From positions 1,834,569-1,898,568 of the forward strand of contig CM030936.1 of NCBI GenBank assembly GCA_018136815.1: a stretch of 64,000 nucleotides of DNA. Direction: 5' to 3'. Numbering within the stretch: position 1 is the stretch's first letter; each line of letters begins with the position of its first letter. The notes under the pieces were generated by a model. The model did no database searches. It was given only the letters and a program-made list of their open reading frames with translations, and was not told where the DNA came from. The translations under genes and the position numbers were made by a program. Of this stretch, positions 1 through 13,439 are shown one piece after another. The stretch comes from Isochrysis galbana. Lineage: Eukaryota > Haptophyta > Isochrysidales > Isochrysidaceae.

Positions 1-55
1 TGACAAGGAGAACGGGTGTAGTGGTTGTGACCGTCTTGGCCAACAAGCTCAAGCC

Positions 56-3000
56 TTGGTGATGTACGGCAGCAGCCAATCGGAGAGAGCCACCTTGTCG
101 CAGCTCTCTTCAACTGCATCTGCATCTACACCGGGCATCGGTCCGGAAGATTTCGTGTCCCCAGGCGTGGCTGCTCTCGTCACGCAGGCATGCGTCGACT
201 CGGCCGAGGTTTGTCGATTGACCCGCAAGCTGGAAACATTGGTCCAGGATGCAGGTATGCGCGAGGCTCAACTTTGTAGCCTGCAGCAGGCAATCGCACA
301 TGTCGTAAGCGAGGCGAGGAGGGAGAAAGCGCGAGCCGACAATGCTCAGGGAGAGTTGGCAGATGCACGGCGACAACTGAGGCGCAGTGCCGGTCTCGCA
401 CGCTCACGGCAGGCCGAGGTGGCAGCGCTGTGCTCCAGCCTTGCAGAAGCTGAGATTGAAATGGCCGATACCACCGCAGACGAGGTGCAGCTGCGAAAGA
501 AAGTGACGGCGCTGAGCGATGACTGCCATAGGCTCAGTGAAATGGCGTTGCGATCACAAATTGCACAGAAGGAAGCCGAGGAGCGCGCTGCAGCGGCCGA
601 GCGCCAGATAGACGCCGCCGTCACACGGGAGGTTGAAGCTGCGCGTCGGTGCACCCAAGAGCACGCGCAAGCGGAGATACTTGCTGCCGAGTTGAAGGCG
701 ACCCACCGGGCATTGGGATCATCGCGTTTGCATGATGTGATGGGCGCTTGTGAGCAACCTGTGCAGGGCGACGAACATTCGTCTACGGCGGCGGCGCTGC
801 GCACGGAAATGGCCCTGAGGGACGCCGAGGTGCGCACGGCAGCAGCGGATTGCCACAGGGACGCGGCTGTCGCTCGAGAGGTAGAGAGTGCGCGCTTGCG
901 CGGCCAAGAGTTTGCGCGAGCGGAGGCGCTCACTGCCGAGCCGGAGGCAATGCACCAGGAATTGAGATCTTCTAGCGAACGGCTGGAGTCGCATGTTGCC
1001 GAGGGCGCGAAACAATCGGCGAGCGCCCATGAGCGCATTCTTCCGGAGGAGCCATCGCACACAAAGATCGCTAGTGAGGGGGCCGTAGAGTATGCAAGAG
1101 TCGTCGAACGAAAGCGAGACGTAGCCATTGTCGAATCTGCGCACCTTCGGAGGAAAGAGCGTGCGCATGCGGAGGCGCTTGGCGCCGAGCTCGAGGCGAC
1201 GCGCCACCAATCGGGAATATCGTTTCGGCCAGATAAGATGGGCGCTACAAACGAATGCGCATCTAATGCTTTTTCACCGATGAAGGGTGACGAAGGCGCG
1301 TTGGATGCCTCGCAATCAGTGAAGGGCGACGAAAGCTCTTCTGCAGCGACTGCACTGCATACGGATGTGGTCCGGAGGGGCGCGGAGGGAAGCGCGACAG
1401 TAGCCGAATACCAAAGGGACGCGGACGTCGCTCAAGAGGGAGGGGCTACGCGCTTGAGCAGCCAAGGGCTCGCGCGAGCAGAGGCGCTCAACGCCCAGCT
1501 GGAGGCGACGTGCCGTAACGCCGAGGAACCCGCGGGAGCAGCGGAACATCAGAGGGATGCAGCCGTCATTCGAGAGGCAGAGATTGCACACTTGCGCTGC
1601 CATGAGCTTGGGCGAGCGAATGCGCTCACTGCCGAGCTGAAAGCGACGCGCCGGGAACTGAGAATATCTCGCGAAAGCCTTGAAACGTATGCCGCCGAGA
1701 AGATTTCACAGTCGGCGAGGGCCGTCGAGTCCGCGTCACAATCGTCGAGTGCTGATGTGCAAGCACTCAAGGAGGCAGCACTGCGCGCAGAGATCGCTCG
1801 GAAGGAGGCCTTGGAGCGCTTAACAGCGGCTGAGCGCCAAAGGGACGCGGCTCTCGCTCGAGAGGCCGAAACTGAGCGCCTGCGATGCCAAGAGCGCGCT
1901 CAAGCGGAGGCCCTCGCCGAGGAGCTCTACGCGTCGCGGCAGGCAATGATAGCGTCGCAGCAAGGCAATCACGCCAACTTGAGCCGAGGCCATTCTATCG
2001 CAGAGCAAGCAATAGCTACAGGCGAAAGCAATTTGGCGCTAGTGCTCTCGACGGCTTCGTCTTGCGAAGAGTACGGATCGTGCCGTGCCGTGGACTGCGT
2101 CCGTAGCCCAAGAAGTCCGGGGGTCGCCGTGACATCTACACGAATCGAGGGTTCGACAAAGGAGATGGACAGTTCCGCGCGTCAAGCTTCTTCTAGACCC
2201 ACCCCACATGATGGTCCGTCGGACGGGCTCGGAGGATCCCGACCTCCGTCCCACCACCCCCTACAGCCTCTCTCCAAGAACGAAGTCTGGCGCCGTGGCA
2301 GTTTTTGCACTGAAAATCTGGACCCGGTGCTCATCAAGAACGAGGTATGTCGAGGCTCACCATCACAAGTGAAGCTGGCGCAACAAATTAGGGCGACATC
2401 GGAGATTTTTCCGGCTTCCACTTTGCACGATGAAATATCTGATCTAGAGCGCCAATTGGATGCTTCGGAAGTGCGCTACGCAGGCGCCTTACTATCCGTT
2501 TGCATCATGCACGGCTACACACGCGCTGTCGGCGAGGCATTCCGTCTTTGGGAAGCTCACTTGACGAAAAAACCAGCCTTGCCACCGGTGTCAAGTACGC
2601 CAATTGACGTTGCCGGAAATGCACAAATTGTGGGAGCGACGGGAGGGCTTGACAGCTATACGGGACGAGCAGGATCTCAGCGCGCGATGGCCAAGTCAAT
2701 AGGAGTTGGGGCTACAACTCGGCCAAATGCCGGTGAGCGAAGAACGGAGCGGATTCGAGGCTTAGGTCGCACATGTTTTTGGCCGTCACCACTTGGGGGC
2801 GGCTCCCTTTCTCGAGCCATAGCTCGTTGGAAGCTCTTCGTTGCCGATGATGGGCGTCAACATCTGCTCGGAGAAGCTAGACGCCTAAGAGCCGAGAGGA
2901 ATGCGGTGAGTAGCCCACCTACAGCAGTGAGCTACTGCGATCCCAAGCATACCAACTAATCGCAACCTTCACGTCAACAATACAGCCGCTACATCGCCGT

Positions 3001-4604
3001 TGCTGCATTCTAATTGCTTGTCTGCGCGCCTTCTATCTAGGCGATGACTAGAGAGGGGCTTCTCAAGAAGTCCCTCACGTCTATCAAAGAGGAGAGAGAG
3101 GTGAGAAGAGCACCCCCGCCGTGGCTGCAACTGCCCCTCCCACATCAGTTCTAGGTGGTACCAGCGTGCAAAAGTGTCATCGAGACTTGCCGCCTTTAGT
3201 TCTGGCCCCATGGTGGCTCGGGGTGGCCCTAGCCGCGTCGTGCCTCCTTTGTTCAGCCTCTACAGCTTCTAGTGCAAGTGGCACACCGCACGTATTCCCT
3301 AGGACTTGCCTTGCGCTTGTTGGTTGGTGCTTTATGCGTCAGCCCCGTTGTATCGCATAGTAACCGCTCACAATGCCGCGTTCCATGACTGCGTAGTGGC
3401 TTAGCAAAGAGCTCGAACGTGTGCAAGTCGAGGCCGAATCACGCCGGGGTACCGTCAACCGAGAGCACCCTCGGGAGGTTGCAAAAATCGACGAGGCAAT
3501 GAGCAGACTTAGGGTAGCTGAAGCCGCACTCTCCGACTTGCGCGCACAGCACGCCGCAGCGCTCGAGAAGGTACGAGCGGAGCGTCAAGATTCAGCCACG
3601 TGGCGGCAAGAGCGAACTGCCTTGAATAGGCAATTGGTAGAACTACGTAAAGCCAAGGCGGAAGCGGCCGCTAGTGAGGCGGCAGCCTGGGATCGCGCGC
3701 ATGCTGCAGAGGGAGAGGCGAAGAGGTGTAAAGCTGAACGGGAGATTGCCCTCCGTGAAGTACGTCGTACGAGTAGTGACGCGGCGGAGATGAACAAGAA
3801 GGAGGCGCAGATTCGAGGGCGAGAAGCCCGTTTGATCTCGAAGCTAGGTGAGGGTGCATCTTACAGGCGACGCCTGTCTTGCCTATCAGAGCTAGCAGAT
3901 CGTCCTTTGTGCTATTGCTGTAAGGTACTCTACACGACTCCTCCCTCCCTAATGGTGCCATCACAGACGCCCGATGGATCCTCGCCTCCATCGTCGTCCG
4001 TACACGCGGGTATGGTATTTCCACTGCACTTGCTCGATGGGCACGGACGACATGGGTACTTCGACACGCTGCACTCGAGCGTGAGGTGTCACGATTGCGG
4101 TCGATTGAGCTGGATGTCGGCAAAAAGCGTCGTGAAAACGCGGTGTTGGTCGAGGCTTTGAAAAAGGAGAAGGCTGGACATGAGTCGGCCCTGGAGCGGC
4201 TGCGAACGGAGCGGAAGCTTACTGCTGCTATGAGGGCTGAGCGCGATGAAGCAATGCGGGCCGCCGCTGCCGCCAAGACGGCTGCCGAGCAAGCTACCAA
4301 AGCAGCAGCTCAAAAGGTGGTGGAGATGGCCGAAGCAGTGAAGACTGCGAGGCGCGATCCGGCCCAACGCAGCGCCAATCGCCTTCTCAATGCGGAAAGT
4401 ACCCCCACAATATCGAAAGAGCACGCCGAACAAGACTTGGAGCAGCTACATCATCTCACCGCACAAGGTCGCGCGTCAGCTTTGGCCGAAGTGCGTGAGT
4501 TGGAGCATGAGCTGGGCGCTCTGCAAGACGTGCTGGACTGCGCGCAGCGCGCCTCGTCGGATGAGCCCAGCAGTGTGTTGCCCGTCATTATGAAGGTTGA
4601 GTAG
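56..4604 (+). CDS. Large coiled-coil protein, three exons
   Basis: Function not recognised. Exons are read as 56-2905, 3412-3847 and 3967-4604. The first intron starts GCG|GTGAGT and is phase 0; the second starts CTAG|GTGAGG, ends in CACAG|ACG and is phase 1; both joins keep the frame. The product (about 1,300 residues) is mostly Ala/Glu/Arg-rich helix. Exon 1 holds five or six degenerate repeats of about 50-60 residues, each built on a pattern like AAERQRDAAxAREAE followed by RAxALxAELxATRR, which looks like internal duplication of a coiled coil. A Trp-containing motif (RAIARWKLF near the end of exon 1; ALARWAR early in exon 3) occurs twice. A structural, cytoskeletal or basal-body role is only a guess. 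The true start may lie further upstream, because the frame is open near the window edge. Confidence 0.6.
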
Positions 4605-5062
4605 AGCACGCATCCCGGATAGCGCCTTGTCTCACTCAGGCGCCGGCTAGGTACAAGTCCATGGCGCAAATGCAGTAACAAAAGTTAGTCGAGAACCCAA
4701 GCCGGGGCATCATGCAGCCCGAGGATGATTTCTTCAAATGCATTCATAATGTGCACGCGTCTCTTCTCGTCGATGGCATCAGCAAGCGCGAGTCGGCCGG
4801 CGCTGCACCGCTAGCTAGCCGCTTGGCCACCGTGCCATCAAATGTCCCCTTGATGGTGCGCAGCTACGCGGCGTTGTGCATTGCGGGTGTGTAGTTTTGC
4901 GCATGTTTTCATCGCGCATTCGGCCCATTCCTCAGTGCGCTCCGTGCAGCGTGGAATAGGCAACTGCGCGTTCGATTGTCATTCACAAAAATCACTACAC
5001 TTATTACGGTATCAGACATTCACCCGATTTGCCATAGGTTGCCCGCCTGCGCAATCCTTCCT
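4605..5062. other. Intergenic, no supported gene
   Basis: This stretch between the coiled-coil gene and the assembly gap holds one short open frame (4712-4894,+, 60 codons) with no recognisable domain. It could be a 3' UTR or a piece of an exon belonging to sequence lost in the gap. Confidence 0.4.
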
Positions 5063-5162
5063 NNNNNNNNNNNNNNNNNNNNNNNNNNNNNNNNNNNNNN
5101 NNNNNNNNNNNNNNNNNNNNNNNNNNNNNNNNNNNNNNNNNNNNNNNNNNNNNNNNNNNNNN
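5063..5162. other. Assembly gap (100 N)
   Basis: Exactly 100 unknown bases, the conventional size for a scaffold gap of unknown length. It interrupts the HAD-family gene that reads leftwards into it, so sequence on its two sides need not be truly adjacent. Confidence 0.99.
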
Positions 5163-5604
5163 GCTCTGGCTGCGCTTCGCCATAGCTGGCGTAGCGTTGG
5201 ATGCGCTCATCGTCCTCGAAACCGGCAGGGAAGAAGAGGCGCTCGTTGCAGTAAGCGGTAACGAGCGCGGGAGTTGGGTGCTCACACGCGCGACGCACGT
5301 GCTCATTGATCCGCGGGGCCAGGCGCGCATCGAGGATGCACTCGTTGCCGTCACATACGATGAGTCCCTGCAAGAACACTCCTCTTGGCGAGTTGTGGAA
5401 GAGTGGGTCAAGGACCTCATCAACCCATGGTCCGGATCGAGCGCGGCCAGTGGCAGGCATCACGAGGATGCCTTCCTCCTGTGCCGATCGGATCGCCCTC
5501 TCCACCTTTGGCGTGAGGCGGTGCGCAGCGTTGAGGAGCGTGCCGTCTGCGTCGAGCACGATGGCCTTGGGGATGGCGAGAGCGAGGAGGCAGCTGCAGA
5601 GCAT
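5163..5604 (-). CDS. HAD-superfamily (Cof-like) hydrolase, truncated by the gap
   Basis: The frame from the ATG at 5604 begins with a short hydrophobic stretch and then the HAD motif I, VLDADGTLLN, with the nucleophile and acid/base Asp at residues 18 and 20. It is followed by a motif of the form PATGRARSG, as in the Cof/IIB branch of HAD phosphatases that dephosphorylate sugar phosphates or cofactors. The following residues (cap region) run into the N gap after about 147 codons, so motifs III and IV are not visible. The open frame also extends upstream into a GA/CT microsatellite, giving a meaningless Ser/Pro/Leu-rich leader; the ATG at 5604 was preferred because the family homology starts right after it. 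The substrate cannot be assigned. Confidence 0.7.
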
Positions 5605-5639
5605 CTGTTGGAATGGGAGTTGGAGGACTTCGAGGCGGC

Positions 5640-5924
5640 GGGAGGAAGGAGTGGGGGTGGGGGAAAGGGGGGTGGGGGGCAGACAGGGCGGAGAGGAGGG
5701 GGGGGAGGGGCCCTCTGGAGGTGGGGGTTGGGGTGGGGAAGTCCGCTGCTCTCTCCGCCGTCCGTCGCGTGGGGAGAGATGAGGGAAGGGGAAGGGGAGG
5801 GAGAAGGAAGAGGGAGAGGGAGGGGAGGGAGATGAGAGGGGACACGGCGGCGGGGGGGGGGGGGGGGGGGGGGGGGAGGTCCGCGGCGAGGGCATCTGGA
5901 AGGGGCGAGAGAGAGAGAGAGAGG

Positions 5925-5969
<45 letters not shown>

Positions 5970-5984
5970 AGGGAGGGAGGGAGG

Positions 5985-6015
<31 letters not shown>

Positions 6016-6090
6016 AGGGAGGGAGAGAGAGAGAGAGAGGGAGAGAGAGAGACAGGGAGAGAGAGAAGAGAGAGAAGAGAGAGGGAGAGG

Positions 6091-6126
<36 letters not shown>

Positions 6127-6240
6127 AGCCGAGCCCACCTGGCATTGACGAGACTCCGCGCGGGGGGGGGGGGGGAAGGGGCGCGCGCAGCTGATGAGCG
6201 CGCCGATGGGGGGGGGGCGGGCGGGGGAAGGGGGGCAAAT
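5640..6240. repeat. GA-rich microsatellite block with poly-G runs
   Basis: An almost pure purine tract on the + strand: (GA)n, (GGGA)n and G-runs of over 20 bases near 5850-5876 and 6160-6176. It lies immediately upstream of the HAD gene (on the opposite strand), so it probably overlaps that gene's promoter or 5' UTR. Such tracts can form triplex or G-quadruplex DNA and are prone to length change and sequencing error. Confidence 0.9.
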
Positions 6241-6599
6241 GGAAGAAGCGCTCTTTTAAATCCTACGCAGTCCTTCTGATCCGAATGGCAACGTATCGAT
6301 GGTCGATGGCGCATGTTGTACTCGTGAAGTATTCGAGCCTTTTCGGCATGAAAGAAGTATTCCGTTACGATAGGGCGGTCAAACAGTGTTTTTTTTATAA
6401 GGGGTGAAAAAATGACCATCTCAGAATTGAGGAAATTTGAGGATTTTTCACGGTAGAAAGTTCCCAATACACCCAACTAGCACATATCCGGGGTCCATTA
6501 GGACCCGGACCCCCCCTTGGGCCCCCACAACAAAACTTAATCAAAAAAAAGACAGAAGACGCTAAAATCGCGAAAGCTTGAAAAGCTCAAGTTCAAGTC

Positions 6600-8590
6600 G
6601 AGACCGGGCGCGCTGCGTGCCCGTTTTCGACGATCCATCCGGATGGGAGACCCCGCCAGATACCAAATACACAGGCCCCACCCGCATGGTCACGCCAATC
6701 GGACAGGCCGCGCCCCGAAACCTCGTCGAAATCACCCATCCGCCGAGCCCATTGAACGTTGAGCCGTCGCCGAGTGAGGCCCGGAGAGCCCAACTTCGAA
6801 CCGATGGCGGGCGCGCTGCGTGCCCGTTTTCGACGATCCATCCGGATGGGAGACCTCGCCAGATACCAAATACACAGGCCCCACCCGCATGGTCACGCCA
6901 ATCGGACAGGCCGCGCCCCGAAACCTCGTCGAAATCACCCATCCGCCGAGCCCATTGAACGTTGAGCCGTCGCCGAGTGAGGCCCGGAGAGCCCAACTTC
7001 GAACCGATGGCGGGCGCGCTGCGTGCCCGTTTTCGACGATCCATCCGGATGGGAGACCTCGCCAGATACCAAATACACAGGCCCCACCCGCATGGTCACG
7101 CCAATCGGACAGGCCGCGCCCCGAAACCTCGTCGAAATCACCCATCCGTGGAGCCCATTCGACGTTTGACGCCTCCGAGCGAGGCCGGGAGAGCCCAACT
7201 TCAAGCTGATGCCGGGCACGCTGCGTGCCCCATTTCGACGATCCACCTAGATGGGGGGCCTCGCCAGACACCAAATACACAGGCCCCACCCACACAGCCA
7301 CACCAATCGCGTGGGCCGCGCGCCGAAATCTCGTGGAAATCAGCCATCCGTGGAGCCCATTCGACGTTTGACGCCTCCGAGCGAGGCCGGGAGAGCCCAA
7401 CTTCAAGCTGATGCCGGGCACGCTGCGTGCCCGATTTCGACGATCCACCTAGATGGGGGGCCTCGCCTGACATCAAATGCACAGGGGCCACCCACACAGC
7501 CACACCAATCGCGTGGGCCGCGCGCCGAAATCTCGTGGAAATCAGCCATCCGTGGAGCCCTTTCGACGTTTGACGCCTCCGAGCGAGGCCGGGAGAGCCC
7601 AACTTCAAGCTGATGCCGGGCACGCTGCGTGCCCGATTTCGACGATCCACCTAGATGGGGGGCCTCGCCAGACACCAAATACACAGGGACCACCCACACA
7701 GCCACACCAATCGCGTGGGCCGCGCGCCGAAATCTCGTGGAAATCAGCCATCCGTGGAGCCCTTTCGACGTTTGACGCCTCCGAGCGAGGCCGGGAGAGC
7801 CCAACTTCAAGCTGATGCCGGGCACGCTGCGTGCCCCATTTCGACGATCCACCTAGATGGGGGGCCTCGCCAGACACCAAATACACAGGCCCCACCCACA
7901 CAGCCACACCAATCGCGTGGGCCGCGCGCCGAAATCTCGTGGAAATCAGCCATCCGTGGAGCCCTTTCGACGTCTGACGCCTCCGAGCGAGGCCGGGAGA
8001 GCCCAACTTCAAGCTGATGCCGGGCACGCTGCGTGCCCGATTTCGACGATCCACCTAGATGGGGGGCCTCGCCTGACATCAAATGCACAGGGGCCACCCA
8101 CACAGCCACACCAATCGCGTGGGCCGCGCGCCGAAATCTCGTGGAAATCAGCCATCCGTGGAGCCCATTCGACGTTTGACGCCTCCGAGCGAGGCCGGGA
8201 GAGCCCAACTTCAAGCTGATGCCGGGCACGCTGCGTGCCCGATTTCGACGATCCATCCGGATGGGGAGCCTCATCAGACACCAAATCTACAGGGGCCACC
8301 CACACAGTCACGCCAATGGAGCAGGCCGCGCGCCGAAATCTCGTCGAAATCAGCCATCCGCTGGGCCCTTTGGACGCCCAACGTCTCCGAGTGAGGCCCT
8401 GAGAGCCCAACTTCGAAGTGATTCCGGGCGCGCTGCGTGCCCGATTTCGACAATCCATCCATATGGGGGGCCTTTCCAGACACTGAATATACAGGGGCCA
8501 CCCACACAGCCACGCCAATCGTGCAGGCCGCGCGCCGAAACCTCGTCGCAGTCAGCCGTGTGCAGATCCCTTTGAATGTTGACGTCTGAC
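6600..8590. repeat. Tandem satellite, ten units of 202-203 bp
   Basis: The anchor GCTGCGTGCCC recurs at 6612, 6815, 7018, 7220, 7422, 7624, 7826, 8028, 8230 and 8432, giving spacings of 203, 203 and then seven times 202. The first three units are nearly identical (type 1), the next five or six form a second near-identical group (type 2), and the last two are more divergent, as expected from local amplification. Because 202 is not a multiple of three, all six frames stay partly open and produce long spurious proteins. Single diverged units are found at about 14565-14833 and 15655-16010. Confidence 0.95.
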
Positions 8591-8685
8591 GTAGCCGAGG
8601 GAGCGCCGCCGCCGCCGCCGCCCCCACTTACTGGCCCGTCGCCGCCGCCGCTTTTGTCGATGCTTACTTAAGTCTGACTGGCGGA

Positions 8686-9611
8686 TAACCTACTTTTATA
8701 AGTGGGGGTCAATGGGGGCCTCGCGCCCCCCTCTCTCCATCGCGGACACCCCCCGGGGTGGGCCCGTACAATCAACCCCAGCCCCTGCCCTTTGGCAGGG
8801 GCTGGGCAATCAACACTCTGGCCCAGACCCCTAGTGGGCGCGGGCCGAGACTCGCACTCCCACGCCCAGCATGGGCCTGCCCTCGAGCTGACTCCCCCCC
8901 CTCCCCTGGTCGCCAGGCATACAGAGGCCACTGGGAGGCTCCAAGCTCCAATGGCCAGCGTGGCAAGCGTGGGAGAGGCAGGGGGGGCCAGGGGCTGAGC
9001 CCCAGCCTCCACTGCCCCCTGAGCTGCCCTTGCTGGCCCTCTGGGAGCCCCCAAAGGCCCTCTGAGAGCAGGCCGTGGCGCGCCGCATGGCGACGCGCCG
9101 CAGGGAGAGGGGCGGAGGAGAATGGAGAGAGGGAGAGGGGGGAATTTGCGCCCCCCCCGATGGAGTGCGGTAAGAAACGGGCCCCGTTTGCGTTAGCAAA
9201 CGGGCGAAGGGGGGCGGCTGGCGACAGGAGGGGCGAGAAGAAGGGAGTGGCTCAAGACGTCCCTGTGGCAGGTATCGGGGGGCGCAGTCATTTATTTCTT
9301 CGAGGACTGCTCGCGGCGCGAGCTGTAAGGGCCGTTCTGCTTCACGACGAGAGGTCCCTCCCCCCCCCCCGGTGTATTTCCCCGGAGAGTCGGCCGGCGT
9401 CGACCGGTCCGCCTCAATGGGTTTTCCCTCATTGTAACTTGTGGGGAGTTATAATGGGAGCCGGGGGTTTGCGAGGGGGGAGATTTGAAGGGATGCATAT
9501 GTGTATGTGTCTGTGCCATCACTTCAAGGCGTGCGGGCAAGTGCGCTGAGGGGTGTCGTGATAGTACCGGGCTAGTGGGAGTAGTGGTACTAACGCTCAG
9601 TTGTTTTATTA
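8686..9611 (+). mobile_element. Nested non-autonomous retroposon with 18-bp target duplication
   Basis: The 18-bp sequence ttaagtctgactggcgga occurs at 8668-8685 and again at 9612-9629, flanking about 925 bp. Removing the insert and one copy restores continuous sequence of the surrounding inverted-repeat element. The insert starts with a CTACTTTTATAAGTGGGGG palindrome and ends with GGTACTAACGCTCAGTTG followed by a short TTATT tail; the same 3' terminus occurs at about 20812-20860. A variable-length duplication plus an AT-rich tail is typical of LINE-driven (target-primed) retroposition. No long coding frame with known domains is present, so it looks SINE-like or 5'-rearranged. Confidence 0.7.
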
Positions 9612-9629
9612 TTAAGTCTGACTGGCGGA

Positions 9630-10560
9630 CTGCCAGCGGCTCTCTGTCTCAGCTGCCCACCGGAGGTTGACTGACGCCGCGTCGGCTCCGCGGTCTACAG
9701 CTCTACTTGACTTCTACGTCAAGTATTGCCAAGACCTTGGTGTGCTTCTTCGCTTCTCGAGCTCCGCGTGCCCGGAGTGCTTTCTTTGCGCCGTCGCGCG
9801 TCATCAACAGTATCAATTAATTTCTAATGCCACCTGCCAAGGCCACCACCCAGCGGCAGACAATGATTTCTGCTCTGGGTGGTGGGTTCCCGCGAGATGC
9901 GCTATGAGGCGCTCTGGCAGGATCTTGGGCTTTCCTGCCCGCCGCAGCGTAGAGCGCCACGACGAAGCCCGTCCTGAGGCCTCCCACGGGTCTCGCCTCA
10001 TCGATCAATGCCGGATCTGGCACTGTCAGAGAGAGGATGGCCGCGTAGGCAGCCTCAACGCGGAGGCTCGTCAGCCACGCGTGGACGGCCGCGCCGGTGA
10101 GCTGAGCCTAGTTCTCGATGCCGAGTTCGAGAGACGGTGAATCCTGCGAGGGGCGGGTCGGGATGGTCGGGGTTGGGCCTCTGGTAGCCAGGGTAGCCGC
10201 GTGCGCGCGCTGTGAGGAGCTGGGTGGGCTGCGCGGGCAATGATGCCAGAGGGTCAGGGGGTGGTCGGGCTGTCGGCAGCCCGACACGGCGCTGCATCGG
10301 GCGGGAATCAAATACCGAATATAGCTTAGATATAAAGGATCCGATACCCCCGCGGGCGCGACCGCCAAATCTTTACGGGTAGAGCGTGAGCGCGCGTGAC
10401 GGAGGGGGGGGAGGGGGGGCGAATCGCACCATTTCTTGGCGAAGATTTTCGTAGCGTCAGGTAGCCCCCCCGGGAGGTTTTTTATTGGGCTTCGCGCCAC
10501 GGTCAAAAAATGCAGCCCAACCCTTACTAATAGTTTAAAAGCCCCTGTTTGACCGCCCTA
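9630..10560. other. Right arm of the inverted-repeat element, no recognised gene
   Basis: An open frame at 9667-10140 (+) is Cys- and Arg-rich and matches no family I know. The last 120 bases contain T/A homopolymers similar in style to the left arm and end in the terminal inverted repeat. If a transposase was once encoded here it is no longer readable. Confidence 0.5.
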
Positions 10561-11152
10561 GTTACGAGCACCCGTCTTCTTCGCTACAGAGTGTCTTCTA
10601 TGGCGGGCGTGCTCACGCAAGACATGCAGATTCGGATTCCTCCCTATCCCTAGCTGTAAAGGACCACGTACTCACGTACTCACTGTACTAACTCTAACAT
10701 ACTCACGCCATCGACATCGGATTCCTGCGGCGCGTTGCGTGCGCCCATGGCTTGGCCGTGTAAGCACGACTTTCTTTGCTCTTTCTCTTCTTCATTATTG
10801 CACATTTTCGTCGCTGCCCAAGCGCCACGCGCGTCGCCACACACACGTCTTGCAGCTATCTATTGAGAATGTACTTGTTGTGGTTGGTGGTGACACTTGC
10901 CATGCGTAATTCGCAATATGTGACAGTAGACAGTGGTGGTGGGTAGGGGATTGTCGTTGGTGACAACTGACTACTTTTGCGTGAGTGGTCACGGAGATGG
11001 CGACCAATCCGCCGGGTGAGTTCGATATCGCACAACACAATAGGGGGCATGCATGATTTGCTGCACAAGCTAGGGATTCAGTTTCGAGTGGCGGCATTCG
11101 TTCAGCACGCACGCAAGTGATAGAAGAAGCAGGGGGAAGGCCGGCGGCATGC
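10561..11152. other. Intergenic, 3' flank of the MetAP2 gene
   Basis: Apart from the right-hand target duplication (10561-10567), nothing is recognised. The part adjoining the stop codon at 11153 is presumably the 3' UTR of the MetAP2 gene, which reads leftwards. Confidence 0.4.
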
Positions 11153-13181
<2,029 letters not shown>

Positions 13182-13439
13182 GGCTCCCTTTCTCTCTCTC
13201 TCTCTCCTGCCTTTGCCTTCCTCTCAGCCTCAGCCCCTTGCGGCGCGAGAGGAGGGGCACGACGGGGGGGGGTGGGGGGCGGGGGGGAGAGAGAGCGCAA
13301 GGGATGCGAATCAGCCCAGGTTCGTCCCTCCGAGGTCTTAATACATACAGCAATCTCATTATATATACCACGGAAGAGAGGTGGCTGAAACTCGTACCAC
13401 GAGTCGACTCGGTCCCATTGAATCTACGCTCAGTGTAGA

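Larger units (their letters stand above)
6371..10560. mobile_element. 4.19-kb terminal-inverted-repeat element with 7-bp target duplication
   Basis: The left end reads TAGGGCGGTCAAACAG at 6371 and the right end is its exact inverse complement ending at 10560. The bases just outside are GTTACGA on both sides (6364-6370 and 10561-10567), a perfect 7-bp target-site duplication. Inside are an AT-richer left arm with A/T homopolymers (6371-6600), a tandem satellite (about 6600-8590), a nested retroposon (8686-9611) and a right arm (9630-10560) without a recognisable transposase. It is therefore probably non-autonomous or decayed. A second copy of the left arm, with the same terminal sequence, occurs at 14299. 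The terminus does not match a superfamily I can name; hAT, P and Dada elements are the known groups with 6-8-bp duplications. Confidence 0.85.

Noticed and set aside
5020..6476. Ser/Pro/Leu-rich and Arg/Glu/Gly-rich proteins of 190-370 residues around the GA tract
   Set aside because: Low-complexity translation of (GA)n/(CT)n; only the HAD part after the ATG at 5604 has a conserved motif.
6600..8590. Regular repeat array considered as a CRISPR-like array
   Set aside because: Units are 202 bp with no unique spacers, the context is eukaryotic, and the array lies inside a transposon.
6562..8627. Many long open frames on both strands through the 202-bp array
   Set aside because: They are produced by repetition of a GC-rich unit in shifting frames; the proteins are direct copies of one another in different frames and match no family.
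9667..10140. Cys-containing 157-codon frame as a transposase of the inverted-repeat element
   Set aside because: No DDE/DDD pattern or known zinc finger could be recognised; kept only as an unassigned stretch.
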